Positions 25,805 through 34,171 of a stretch of DNA of 64,000 nucleotides are shown in pieces (within the stretch, counting starts at the first letter, position 1; each line of letters opens with the position of its first letter). Made by a program: the position numbers and the translations under genes. The DNA is from an uncultured bacterium. Lineage in GTDB: Bacteria; Bacillota; Clostridia; Lachnospirales; Lachnospiraceae. The notes beneath the pieces were generated by a model. It searched no databases. It was not told the origin of the DNA and saw nothing but the letters and a program-made list of their open reading frames with translations. The DNA lies in the NCBI GenBank assembly GCA_947383005.1, contig CANDBT010000018.1, positions 1 through 64,000 of the forward strand. Reading direction: 5' to 3'.

Positions 25805-26497
25805 ATGAGTTTCGGAAAATTAATTCGTTGTATAAGAAAAGAGGTCCTGATTCTTTTGGTCATTGGCGGGATGCTGCTTTTTCAGTCGGTTCCGTATATG
25901 CTTGTTGCCATAAAACCGGCTGTCAGCTTTGAGGATATGCTGGATGGCACAGAAGTGAAGGAGGGAAGCCGGATAAAAGGAAATGTGGTGTATTCTTTGG
26001 ATTCTTTCGCCTCGGAAAGTACATACACCAAGCGCAGCGACGGTTCCCGCAGCGGCAGCCGTAAATCCGGGAAATATTATCTGATTCCCACAGCTAGCGG
26101 GTTTATTGGTTTGAAATGCCGGCAGGCTGATGTGGCGCTTATGGATAAGCTTACAGACGAGACGTATGAAATCTGGACGTCTTCCGATCCGGAGGCCAAG
26201 ACAACTACCGAATATTTTGTGCAAGGCCGTGTCGAAAAGATGGAAGAAGGCGTTGCCAAACTTTATCGGGAATATCTGGAAGAACAGGGATTTACGTCTG
26301 AACAGATTGAAGCGCTGGGGACTCCTCTGGTGATCCAATATACATCTTTTGGCGCGGTGGCGGTGTTTTTTGCCATCGGCATCGTGTTAATCCTGCTTGC
26401 GGTATTGATCGTGTGCTTGAGATACAGAAGACAGGGGACGGGGTCCGGGCTCAGAAGGGCGGAGGATCTTCCGGGCAATCCCCCGGTTCAGCCATAA
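25805..26497 (+). CDS. Two-span membrane protein of unknown function
   Basis: Not recognised. The 230 residues have a membrane span near 15-37 (VLILLVIGGMLLFQSVPYML), an extracellular region of about 145 residues with no cysteines apart from one, and a second span near 180-205 (VAVFFAIGIVLILLAVLIVC). A short cytoplasmic tail is rich in Arg, Gly and Pro. The outer domain starts with DMLDGTEVKEGSRIKGNVVY and carries a Ser/Arg/Gly-rich patch (SDGSRSGSRKSGK). Both ends are probably inside the cell. The site AGCGAGGAA precedes the ATG. It may be part of the same surface function as the 24865 protein, but nothing in the sequence proves this. Confidence 0.75.
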   Translation: MSFGKLIRCIRKEVLILLVIGGMLLFQSVPYMLVAIKPAVSFEDMLDGTEVKEGSRIKGNVVYSLDSFASESTYTKRSDGSRSGSRKSGKYYLIPTASGFIGLKCRQADVALMDKLTDETYEIWTSSDPEAKTTTEYFVQGRVEKMEEGVAKLYREYLEEQGFTSEQIEALGTPLVIQYTSFGAVAVFFAIGIVLILLAVLIVCLRYRRQGTGSGLRRAEDLPGNPPVQP

Positions 26498-26522
26498 AGG
26501 CGGATGCAGAAGAACTTCGGGA

Positions 26523-26559
26523 GGGGTAACTGTTCAGATACCCCCTGAACGGTTATCCC
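26523..26559. repeat. TAACTGTTCA-family palindrome upstream of purL
   Basis: GGGGTAACTGTTCAG (26523-26537) pairs with CTGAACGGTTATCCC (26545-26559) with two mismatches. It could terminate upstream transcription, although no T-run follows. No purine riboswitch core was seen in the 106-bp gap. Confidence 0.55.
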
Positions 26560-26603
26560 GGAAGTACATTAACGAGTGCTTTGACCAGATAAGGAGGAAT
26601 ATC

Positions 26604-29600
26604 ATGGGTGTTAAACGGGTATATGTGGAAAAGAAACCGCAATTTGCCGTGAAGGCAAAGGAATTGCGGGAAGAGATTAGCAGTTACCTGGGAATCGGCG
26701 CCGTTACGGATGTAAGGGTGCTGATTCGCTATGATGTGGAAAATCTGTCGGAAGAAACCTATAAACAGGCGTTGGCAACTATTTTTTCTGAGCCGCCGCT
26801 GGATTTTGTCTACGAGGAAGATTTTCCGGTTAAGCCGGAGGATATTGTCTTTTCCGTGGAATATCTGCCGGGGCAGTTTGACCAGCGAGCCGATTCGGCA
26901 GAGCAGTGTGTGAAGCTCCTTAGAGAAGACGAGAAACCGGTTATCCGGACGGCTACCACATATGTATTGTCCGGCATTTTGACAATAGAGCAGCAGGAAG
27001 CGATCCGTTCCTTCTGCATCAATCCTGTGGATTCCCGCCAGGCGGAGGAGGAAAAGCCTCAGACATTGATGACCGTATTTGATGTGCCGTCTGATGTGGC
27101 TTCCTTCGGAGGTTTTTGTGATTTTGATGAACCGCAGTTAAAAGAGCTTTATGATTCCCTGAATCTGGCTATGACATTTAAAGATTTTCAGCATATTCAA
27201 AAATATTTTCGTCAGGAGGAGCACCGCGAGCCGACGGTGACGGAAGTGCGGGTATTGGACACATATTGGTCTGATCATTGCCGTCATACGACTTTTTCTA
27301 CCGAGCTTAAGAAGGTGGATATCTCCGGCGGCGATTACGAAGAACCGATAAAAGCAGCCTATCGGCAGTATCTGAGTGATCGGGAAAACATTTATCAAGG
27401 GCGGGAGGACAAGTTTGTCTGCCTGATGGATTTGGCGTTGCTGGCGATGAAAAAGCTTCGCAAAGAGGGCAAGCTTGAGGATCTTGAGGAGTCTGAGGAG
27501 ATTAATGCCTGCAGTATTGTGGTTCCGGTGGAGATTGACGGAAAGACCGAAGAATGGTTGGTGAATTTTAAAAACGAAACTCACAATCATCCTACGGAGA
27601 TTGAACCTTTCGGCGGCGCCGCTACCTGCCTGGGCGGCGCTATCCGCGACCCGCTGTCAGGGCGCACCTATGTTTATCAGGCTATGCGGATTACCGGCGC
27701 CGCCGATCCGACAAAGCCTTTGGAGGAAACGTTAAAAGGCAAGCTGCCGCAGAAAAAGCTGGTCAACGGGGCAGCCAGCGGTTACAGCTCCTATGGCAAT
27801 CAGATTGGTCTGGCAACCGGATACGTGAAGGAAATTTATCATCCGGATTATGTGGCCAAACGGATGGAAATCGGCGCGGTTATGGGAGCCGCCCCGCGGA
27901 GGGACGTAAAGCGTCTCAGTTCGGACCCGGGCGATATCATCGTGCTGCTGGGCGGGCGGACAGGCCGTGACGGCATCGGCGGAGCCACCGGCTCATCGAA
28001 GGTTCATACGGAGGCTTCCATCGAAATATGCGGCGCCGAAGTGCAGAAGGGCAATGCGCCTACAGAGCGGAAAATTCAGCGCCTGTTTAGGCGGCCGGAA
28101 GTCAGCAGGATCATTAAAAAATGTAACGATTTTGGCGCCGGCGGCGTTTCGGTGGCTATCGGCGAGCTGGCGCCGGGCCTTATTGTGGATTTGGATAAAG
28201 TGCCGAAAAAGTATGCTGGGCTGGATGGTACGGAGATTGCCATTTCGGAATCTCAGGAGCGTATGGCTGTGGTGCTGGATGAGCAGCAGGTAGAGCAGTT
28301 TTTGTCCTATGCGGCTGAGGAGAATCTGGAAGCCGTGCCGGTGGCTGTAGTGACAAAATCCCCCCGTCTGGTGATGCGCTGGCGGGGAAAGACCATCGTG
28401 GATATCAGCCGCGCTTTTCTTGATACCAACGGCGCACATCAGGAAGCTGACGTGATTCTGACGACACCATCCAGACAGGAAAATCCTTTTGTCCGGAATG
28501 ACGTGGCGGATGTAAGGGAGTCCTGGCTGAAGGTTTTGCGTGATCTGAATGTATGTTCGCAAAAAGGGCTGGTTGAAATGTTTGACAGTTCTATCGGCGC
28601 CGGTTCCGTATTTATGCCATATGGCGGGAAATACCAGCTTACCGAGACGCAGACGATGGTGGCCAAGCTTCCGGTCCGGGGAGGCGTTACGGATACGGTC
28701 ACGATGATGAGTTATGGCTTTGACCCTTATCTTTCCAACTGGAGCCCCTATCATGGCGCGGTCTATGCGATTGTGGCGTCCGTGGCAAAGATTGTGGCAT
28801 CCGGCGGCGATTTTAGAAAAATCCGTTTTACCTTCCAGGAATATTTTAAACGGATGACACAGGACGCCACACGTTGGGGAGCACCGTTTGCCGCGCTTTT
28901 GGGCGCATATCAGGCTCAGCTCGGATTTGGCCTGCCGTCTATCGGCGGGAAGGACAGCATGTCGGGTACGTTTAATGACGAACAGCACGGAGAAATCAAT
29001 GTACCTTCGACCCTGGTTTCGTTTGCCGTGGATGTGGCCAGCCATAAAGACCTGATTTCGCCGGAATTCAAAAGACCGGGAAGCAAGATCGTTGTTTTCC
29101 GGGCGCAGAGAGATGCCTACGATTTGCCTGTATATAGCGCTTTGATGGACGGCTATCAAAAACTTCGCCAGGATATCCAGGCCGGAAGGATTATTTCTGC
29201 CTATGCCGTGGAAGGCCATGGCCTGGCCGAAGCAGTCAGCAAAATGGCTTTTGGCAACAAGCTCGGCATACAGATTGAGCATAATCTGGATCCGAGAGAC
29301 TTTTTTGCCCCGGGCTGGGGGAATATTGTCTGCGAAGTGCCGGACGGCCAGGTGGGCCGGCTGTCCATTTCTTATACCTTGATCGGCCAGGTTACTGACC
29401 GGGCGTCTCTGGCCTACGGCTCAGTGGAAATTCCCATGAGCGAAGCCCTGGATAACTGGATGGCTACATTGGAAAGTGTATTCCCCACCCGGTCCGGTGT
29501 GCCAAAGGAGCAGGTGCCGGATAACATTCATCAGGAAGGCCGTGTATTTGTCTGTAATCATAAGGCGGCCCAGCCTACGGTGTTTATCCCCGTGCTTCCG

Positions 29601-30368
29601 GGAACCAACTGTGAGTATGACAGCGCCAGGGCGTTTGAGCGGGCAGGCGCCAAAGTAGTAACGCAGGTGTTTAAAAATATTACGGCGGAGGATATCCGCC
29701 AGTCGGTGGAAGTTTACCGCAAGGAAATTGCTAAAGCTCAGATTGTCATGTTCCCCGGCGGTTTCTCCGCAGGAGACGAACCGGAAGGCAGCGCTAAATT
29801 TTTTGCTGCCGTATTCCGCAACGAGGGGATAAAAGAAGAGATTGAAAAGCTGCTTGGCGAGCGGGACGGTTTGATGCTGGGGATTTGCAACGGTTTCCAG
29901 GCATTGATTAAACTGGGGCTTTTGCCGGAAGGCAGGATAGCCCGTCAGCAAGATGATTCCCCGACGCTGGCGATGAACACCATCGGCCGCCATGTGTCGA
30001 AAATGGTTTATCTTAAAGTGATGACGGATAAATCTCCGTGGCTGATGGGAACAAAGCCGGGGTATGTATATTGCAATCCGGCTTCTCATGGGGAGGGACG
30101 TTTTGTGGCCAATGAGCAATGGCTGGCAAAACTGCTGGCCAATGGACAGGTGGCGACGCAGTATGTCGATGACCAGGGGAATCCTACCATGGATGAATTC
30201 TGGAACCCTAACGGTTCTTATTCGGCGATTGAGGGAATTATCAGCCCGGACGGACGGATTTTCGGCAAGATGGCCCATTCCGAGCGGCGCGGTGAGGCCG
30301 TGGCTATAAATATTTACGGAGAGCAGGACATGAAGATTTTTGAGTCCGGAGTCAGATACTTCCGTTGA
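26604..30368 (+). CDS. purL: Phosphoribosylformylglycinamidine synthase, fused PurL-PurQ
   Basis: Fourth step of purine synthesis: FGAR + ATP + glutamine to FGAM. At 1254 residues it is the large single-chain form. The synthetase part (about 1-970) holds WSDHCRHTTF, KNETHNHPTEIEPFGGAATC and GATGSSKVHTEASIEICGAE. The C-terminal glutamine amidotransferase part (about 985-1254) holds PVLPGTNCEYDSA, FPGGFSAGDEPEG, the nucleophile Cys in GICNGFQALI, and the His of AHSERRGEA. Many Firmicutes use separate PurS, PurQ and PurL; the fused form is common in Lachnospiraceae and in Proteobacteria. It stands alone, without other pur genes near. Confidence 0.96.
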   Translation: MGVKRVYVEKKPQFAVKAKELREEISSYLGIGAVTDVRVLIRYDVENLSEETYKQALATIFSEPPLDFVYEEDFPVKPEDIVFSVEYLPGQFDQRADSAEQCVKLLREDEKPVIRTATTYVLSGILTIEQQEAIRSFCINPVDSRQAEEEKPQTLMTVFDVPSDVASFGGFCDFDEPQLKELYDSLNLAMTFKDFQHIQKYFRQEEHREPTVTEVRVLDTYWSDHCRHTTFSTELKKVDISGGDYEEPIKAAYRQYLSDRENIYQGREDKFVCLMDLALLAMKKLRKEGKLEDLEESEEINACSIVVPVEIDGKTEEWLVNFKNETHNHPTEIEPFGGAATCLGGAIRDPLSGRTYVYQAMRITGAADPTKPLEETLKGKLPQKKLVNGAASGYSSYGNQIGLATGYVKEIYHPDYVAKRMEIGAVMGAAPRRDVKRLSSDPGDIIVLLGGRTGRDGIGGATGSSKVHTEASIEICGAEVQKGNAPTERKIQRLFRRPEVSRIIKKCNDFGAGGVSVAIGELAPGLIVDLDKVPKKYAGLDGTEIAISESQERMAVVLDEQQVEQFLSYAAEENLEAVPVAVVTKSPRLVMRWRGKTIVDISRAFLDTNGAHQEADVILTTPSRQENPFVRNDVADVRESWLKVLRDLNVCSQKGLVEMFDSSIGAGSVFMPYGGKYQLTETQTMVAKLPVRGGVTDTVTMMSYGFDPYLSNWSPYHGAVYAIVASVAKIVASGGDFRKIRFTFQEYFKRMTQDATRWGAPFAALLGAYQAQLGFGLPSIGGKDSMSGTFNDEQHGEINVPSTLVSFAVDVASHKDLISPEFKRPGSKIVVFRAQRDAYDLPVYSALMDGYQKLRQDIQAGRIISAYAVEGHGLAEAVSKMAFGNKLGIQIEHNLDPRDFFAPGWGNIVCEVPDGQVGRLSISYTLIGQVTDRASLAYGSVEIPMSEALDNWMATLESVFPTRSGVPKEQVPDNIHQEGRVFVCNHKAAQPTVFIPVLPGTNCEYDSARAFERAGAKVVTQVFKNITAEDIRQSVEVYRKEIAKAQIVMFPGGFSAGDEPEGSAKFFAAVFRNEGIKEEIEKLLGERDGLMLGICNGFQALIKLGLLPEGRIARQQDDSPTLAMNTIGRHVSKMVYLKVMTDKSPWLMGTKPGYVYCNPASHGEGRFVANEQWLAKLLANGQVATQYVDDQGNPTMDEFWNPNGSYSAIEGIISPDGRIFGKMAHSERRGEAVAINIYGEQDMKIFESGVRYFR

Positions 30369-30406
30369 ATAGCGATAAATTTACAAAAGAAAAAGCTAAG
30401 CTTTGG

Positions 30407-30453
30407 GAGGCGCATCTTCTTGTCCGGTTATGCCGGACAAGAAGATGCGCCTC
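30407..30453. terminator. Perfect 21-bp-stem hairpin downstream of purL
   Basis: Arm 30407-30427 is exactly complementary to 30433-30453, with loop TTATG. It is followed by GTGAACAGTAAT, a member of the recurrent TGAACAGTTAC motif, and by GTTTTTT at 30465-30471. It probably terminates purL transcription, but the T-run lies 12 bases beyond the stem, so the hairpin may also be a repeat element. Confidence 0.6.
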
Positions 30454-30503
30454 GTGAACAGTAATGTTTTTTATATCATAGGATTCTTGTTCTGAACAGA
30501 ATC

Positions 30504-30532
30504 TTGACAGAACTTTCGATTTACAGTATTAT
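30504..30532 (+). promoter_or_regulatory. Predicted promoter of the aspartate kinase gene
   Basis: A perfect TTGACA (30504-30509), 17-base spacer, TATTAT (30527-30532). The short dyad TGTTCTGAACA sits just upstream at 30488-30498 and could be an operator half. No lysine riboswitch or T-box features were recognised in the gap. Confidence 0.7.
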
Positions 30533-30586
30533 GACGTAAACGGCTTGTTTTGATGCCGCAAACCTTTGATGAGGAGACTGAGGAGA

Positions 30587-31906
30587 ATGAGGAAGGTTGT
30601 GAAATTTGGCGGAAGTTCCCTGGCCAGCGCAAAGCAGATCAAAAAGGCGGGTGAGATTATCCGTTCGGACAAGACCAGACGATATGTAGTTCCTTCCGCG
30701 CCGGGCAAGAGGAATGACAAGGACGAGAAAGTGACAGATATGCTGTATGAATGTTATGATGCGGCCAGTGCGGGCGTGGCTTATAAGAAGCTGCTTAACC
30801 GGATAAAGGATCGTTATCTTGAGATTATCGACGGGCTTAATCTGAATTTGAATCTGGATCATGAATTTGACCGGATAGAAGAAAATTTTGTCAAAGGTGT
30901 TGGACGGGATTATGCGGCTTCACGCGGTGAATATTTGAATGGCATCGTGATAGCCAATTACCTGGGGTATGAATTTATTGATGCCGCCGAGGTGATTTTT
31001 TTTGATGAGCAGGGGAATTTTGAAGCGGAAACAACCAATAAAGAGCTTGCCGAACGACTGGCTCATGTGGAACGGGCGGTGATTCCCGGTTTCTACGGAT
31101 CCAAACATGACGGAAGCATTAAGACATTTTCCCGGGGTGGTTCAGATGTTACCGGGTCGATTGTGGCAAAAGCAATTCATGCGGATTTATATGAAAATTG
31201 GACGGACGTATCCGGTTTTTTGGTGGCTGATCCGCGGATTGTGGAGAATCCCCGGGTAATTGAGACGATTACTTATCGGGAATTGCGGGAATTGGCTTAT
31301 ATGGGCGCCAGCGTGCTTCATGAAGATGCTATTTTCCCGGTAAGGAGGGAAGGTATCCCAATCAATATCCGAAACACCAATAAACCGGATGACAAGGGGA
31401 CTTTGATTGTGGAAAGCACCTGTCGCAAGCCTCGCTATACAATCACAGGGATTGCCGGGAAAAAGGGGTTTTGTGCGGTAAATATAGAAAAAGCCATGAT
31501 GAACGCAGAGGTGGGGTTTGGCAGGAAGGTGCTGGAAGTATTTGAGAAATACAATATTTCTTTCGAGCATATGCCATCCGGCATTGATACGATGACGGTT
31601 ATGCTGCACCAGGATGAGTTTGAGGAGTACGAACAGTCAGTGATTGCCGGTATCCATCGGGCAGTTTCGCCCGACAGTGTGGAGCTGGAATCGGAACTGG
31701 CGCTGATTGCCGTGGTGGGGCGGGGGATGAAAGCAACCCGCGGAACCGCCGGAAGGATTTTCTCCGCTTTGGCGCATGCCCGGATTAATGTAAAAATGAT
31801 TGACCAGGGTTCCAGTGAGCTGAATATTATTATCGGTGTGAAAAATGCCGACTTTGAAGGAGCTATCCGGGCGATTTACGATATTTTTATTTCAACCGAG
31901 ATATGA
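30587..31906 (+). CDS. Aspartate kinase
   Basis: First step of the aspartate pathway to lysine, methionine and threonine. The 439 residues start with the kinase signature KVVKFGGSSLASAKQIKK, contain FSRGGSDVTGSIVAKA and GASVLHEDAIFPV, and end in two ACT domains (ITGIAGKKGFCAVNIEKAMM and LIAVVGRGMKATRGTAG). Length and tail fit a feedback-regulated monofunctional enzyme. The ATG at 30587 is chosen because family members begin one or two residues before KVVKFGG; TTG 30566 is also in frame. It has its own promoter and no neighbour from the pathway, so which end product controls it cannot be told. Confidence 0.93.
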   Translation: MRKVVKFGGSSLASAKQIKKAGEIIRSDKTRRYVVPSAPGKRNDKDEKVTDMLYECYDAASAGVAYKKLLNRIKDRYLEIIDGLNLNLNLDHEFDRIEENFVKGVGRDYAASRGEYLNGIVIANYLGYEFIDAAEVIFFDEQGNFEAETTNKELAERLAHVERAVIPGFYGSKHDGSIKTFSRGGSDVTGSIVAKAIHADLYENWTDVSGFLVADPRIVENPRVIETITYRELRELAYMGASVLHEDAIFPVRREGIPINIRNTNKPDDKGTLIVESTCRKPRYTITGIAGKKGFCAVNIEKAMMNAEVGFGRKVLEVFEKYNISFEHMPSGIDTMTVMLHQDEFEEYEQSVIAGIHRAVSPDSVELESELALIAVVGRGMKATRGTAGRIFSALAHARINVKMIDQGSSELNIIIGVKNADFEGAIRAIYDIFISTEI

Positions 31907-31960
31907 GGCGGCCTGCGGAGGGGGAGCCTTCGGCAGGCGAAAGCAGAGTTACTGTTCACA

Positions 31961-31992
31961 CCATGACTAATCACTCTGCTGATTAGTCATGG
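31961..31992. terminator. Perfect 13-bp hairpin after the aspartate kinase gene
   Basis: CCATGACTAATCA (31961-31973) pairs with TGATTAGTCATGG (31980-31992), loop CTCTGC. Just upstream are a GC-rich stem (31911-31938) and GTTACTGTTCACA (31948-31960), again the recurrent motif. No T-run follows, so the terminator role is inferred from position only. Confidence 0.4.
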
Positions 31993-32068
31993 GACAATAC
32001 AGTCAGGGAACCAAAGCATATGCCGTTGCGTCCACAGATGCCTGTGACCGTAACAAAAGGAGAAAACG

Positions 32069-34156
32069 ATGGGAATTGGCAGATTATTCAGGCCCAATGT
32101 TTTTCTGGCCGCCATTTTGGCGGTTGCTATCCTGGCAGGAGGCTGTGCAGGGCCGTCAACCCGGATTTTGCCGAGGGAAACCAAAGGCCAGCATGAGCCG
32201 CCGGAAGAGGTGGTTGTTTTGGAGGAGGGAAATCCCTTTTACCTTCAGGAGGAATTGGATATTTTGACATCTTCCCCCCGCAGCACAGGCAGCGAAGGAG
32301 AACAGGAAGCTGTTGAATATATCCGGCAGCTTTTCGATAATTATGGATATGAGGTGAAGCTGCAGCATTTTCCCGTTGAGGATGGCAATGGACAGGAGAT
32401 TTATGGCACAAATGTGGTTGCTGTGCGGGCAGTTTCTTCCGGCCAGGCGGATATTTTGGTTGTGGGCGCCCATCACGACACGCTTCCGGGAAGCCCGGGG
32501 GCCAATGAGAGCGCGTCGGGCGTGGCAGCCTTGCTTGAGATATCGCGGCTGCTTTCCCGTATTCCCACGGACACAGAGTTGCATTTTGTCAGTTTTTCCG
32601 GACATCAGTCCGGCCAGGCTGGGATCAGGTATTATGTCCATTCTCTTCCGGAGAACGATCGCCAGCGTGTTATCGGGGCCATCCAACTGGATGCGTTGGG
32701 ATATGTCCGGGAAGAGGGCATGGTTCGGATGACTGCCGACGGCAGGCCGACTATGTTGGGGGATATATTGGAAAGCGCCTGTCAGGATGTGCTGAAAGAA
32801 GAGTGGCCTTATGAACTCCGGCAGCAGGAAACGGCCTGTATATATGCCTTGGGTCAGATTCCGGCAGTTTACATAAGCCAAAAAAGAGAAGCTTATGAGC
32901 AGGGATCCCGTTTTGATACTCCTCAGATTGTCAATATTGAACGGGTGTGCCAGATCGTTAATGTCGTAAGCAGAGGGGTTTCTGAGATTATCAGTTTGTC
33001 AACGCCTTCCATGCTTGCCAAATCCCGGTATTATAATGATCTCAGGGATGGTGCGTTTGTCCAGAGGAGCGATGTTCCTGTTCCTTTTGGGGAGGAGATG
33101 TCCCAGACAGAAGGACGTTTGGGTACGAAAGGCGTTTTAGTGGCGGAGAATACCGATCAGGAAGGACGGCTTTTTCGGGCATATCGCTATATGGTAAAAT
33201 GGTTTGGCGTAGACCAGATCCTGCTGACGGACTATTATTATACGGAAGATAAGCTGATTGCCGTTTCTATTGATGGAGACGGAGCCGGAGTGGAACTGGA
33301 AGAAATGGAGGAACGTCTTGTTTCCGTATATGGTCAGCCGCAGGAAGAGACGGAAACTCCTTATGGTAAGGGATACGGCTGGAATATTGCCAGGCACAGG
33401 ACTTCGCTTTTGCTGTCGCCGGAAAATGATGGCTATTCGTTGGAGTTGTGGGAGTTTCCTGCAAAAGCCGATCAGTTAGCCATGTATGAAGTATTTTCAT
33501 CAGACGGTAGCCGCCAGCTTCAGCTCAGGGCGGGCGGGCAGGAAGGATCCGACGTCCGGCTGGAACGGCTGGTATCCTGTATCGGCCAGCTCTTGCCGAT
33601 GAAAGTGCAGGATAAGGTGGAAGCGGTCAAAATTTATACCGACGGCATAGGAGCGAGCCGGACATATTTGGAGACGTTTGTCCCGGAGACGGAAGACGCA
33701 AAAGGCGAAGATATAAATGTCGAGGATCGCCGACGTTATGTTTGGGCGGTTGATTTGGAGGATGCTCTGACAGAAGAAGGAAAATGGCGCAACGAAACCG
33801 ATACGGTTCGTCAAATCCTTCTTCTTTATGGGGAAATGCTGGGAGAGCTGGATCATGGGCGATATCGGGCGGCTTTTGACAATGCTTTCCCGGAGTCCGG
33901 GCAGGGAGATACGGCAGCGGATTTGTCGGCGCCGGAAGGGGCAGATTTAGTCCATCAGCCCCAACTGGGCGTAAAGCCGGGAGATTATATAGAGCCGCCG
34001 CCGGATTTTGCCGCCAGTTTTTTGTGGTTTGTCTTGACAGACCGTCCAGAGGAAGCAGACGGTGAATGGGGAGTACGTATAGGCTTTTTTTATCAATTTG
34101 ATGAATTGGCCGCATACCGGATGCAGATACGGAACAACCTTAAATTAGAAAATTGA
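32069..34156 (+). CDS. Lipoprotein with M28-type peptidase fold, active site altered
   Basis: The 695 residues begin with a lipoprotein signal and lipobox LAGGC (C26). Residues about 58-315 match the M28 zinc aminopeptidase fold: AHHDTLPGSPG (H135, D137), ANESASGVAALLEI, IQLDALGY (D208). The metal bridging Asp of the usual DNASG motif is Glu (E147), and the catalytic Glu-Glu pair of the usual FGAEE-x-G motif reads FSGHQSG (H179-Q180). Three of the usual metal or catalytic residues are thus changed, so peptidase activity is doubtful. The remaining about 380 residues form one or more unrecognised domains outside the membrane. It is 15 bases from pap and may be co-transcribed. It could be a binding or scaffold protein instead of an enzyme. 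Confidence 0.8.
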   Translation: MGIGRLFRPNVFLAAILAVAILAGGCAGPSTRILPRETKGQHEPPEEVVVLEEGNPFYLQEELDILTSSPRSTGSEGEQEAVEYIRQLFDNYGYEVKLQHFPVEDGNGQEIYGTNVVAVRAVSSGQADILVVGAHHDTLPGSPGANESASGVAALLEISRLLSRIPTDTELHFVSFSGHQSGQAGIRYYVHSLPENDRQRVIGAIQLDALGYVREEGMVRMTADGRPTMLGDILESACQDVLKEEWPYELRQQETACIYALGQIPAVYISQKREAYEQGSRFDTPQIVNIERVCQIVNVVSRGVSEIISLSTPSMLAKSRYYNDLRDGAFVQRSDVPVPFGEEMSQTEGRLGTKGVLVAENTDQEGRLFRAYRYMVKWFGVDQILLTDYYYTEDKLIAVSIDGDGAGVELEEMEERLVSVYGQPQEETETPYGKGYGWNIARHRTSLLLSPENDGYSLELWEFPAKADQLAMYEVFSSDGSRQLQLRAGGQEGSDVRLERLVSCIGQLLPMKVQDKVEAVKIYTDGIGASRTYLETFVPETEDAKGEDINVEDRRRYVWAVDLEDALTEEGKWRNETDTVRQILLLYGEMLGELDHGRYRAAFDNAFPESGQGDTAADLSAPEGADLVHQPQLGVKPGDYIEPPPDFAASFLWFVLTDRPEEADGEWGVRIGFFYQFDELAAYRMQIRNNLKLEN

Positions 34157-34171
34157 TGGAGGGAGAACGGG

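Noticed and set aside
26498-26603. Purine riboswitch before purL
   Set aside because: Only a simple palindrome is present; the three-way junction core was not found.
30454-30586. Lysine riboswitch or T-box before the aspartate kinase gene
   Set aside because: The leader from the predicted start point is only about 50 bases, too short for either.
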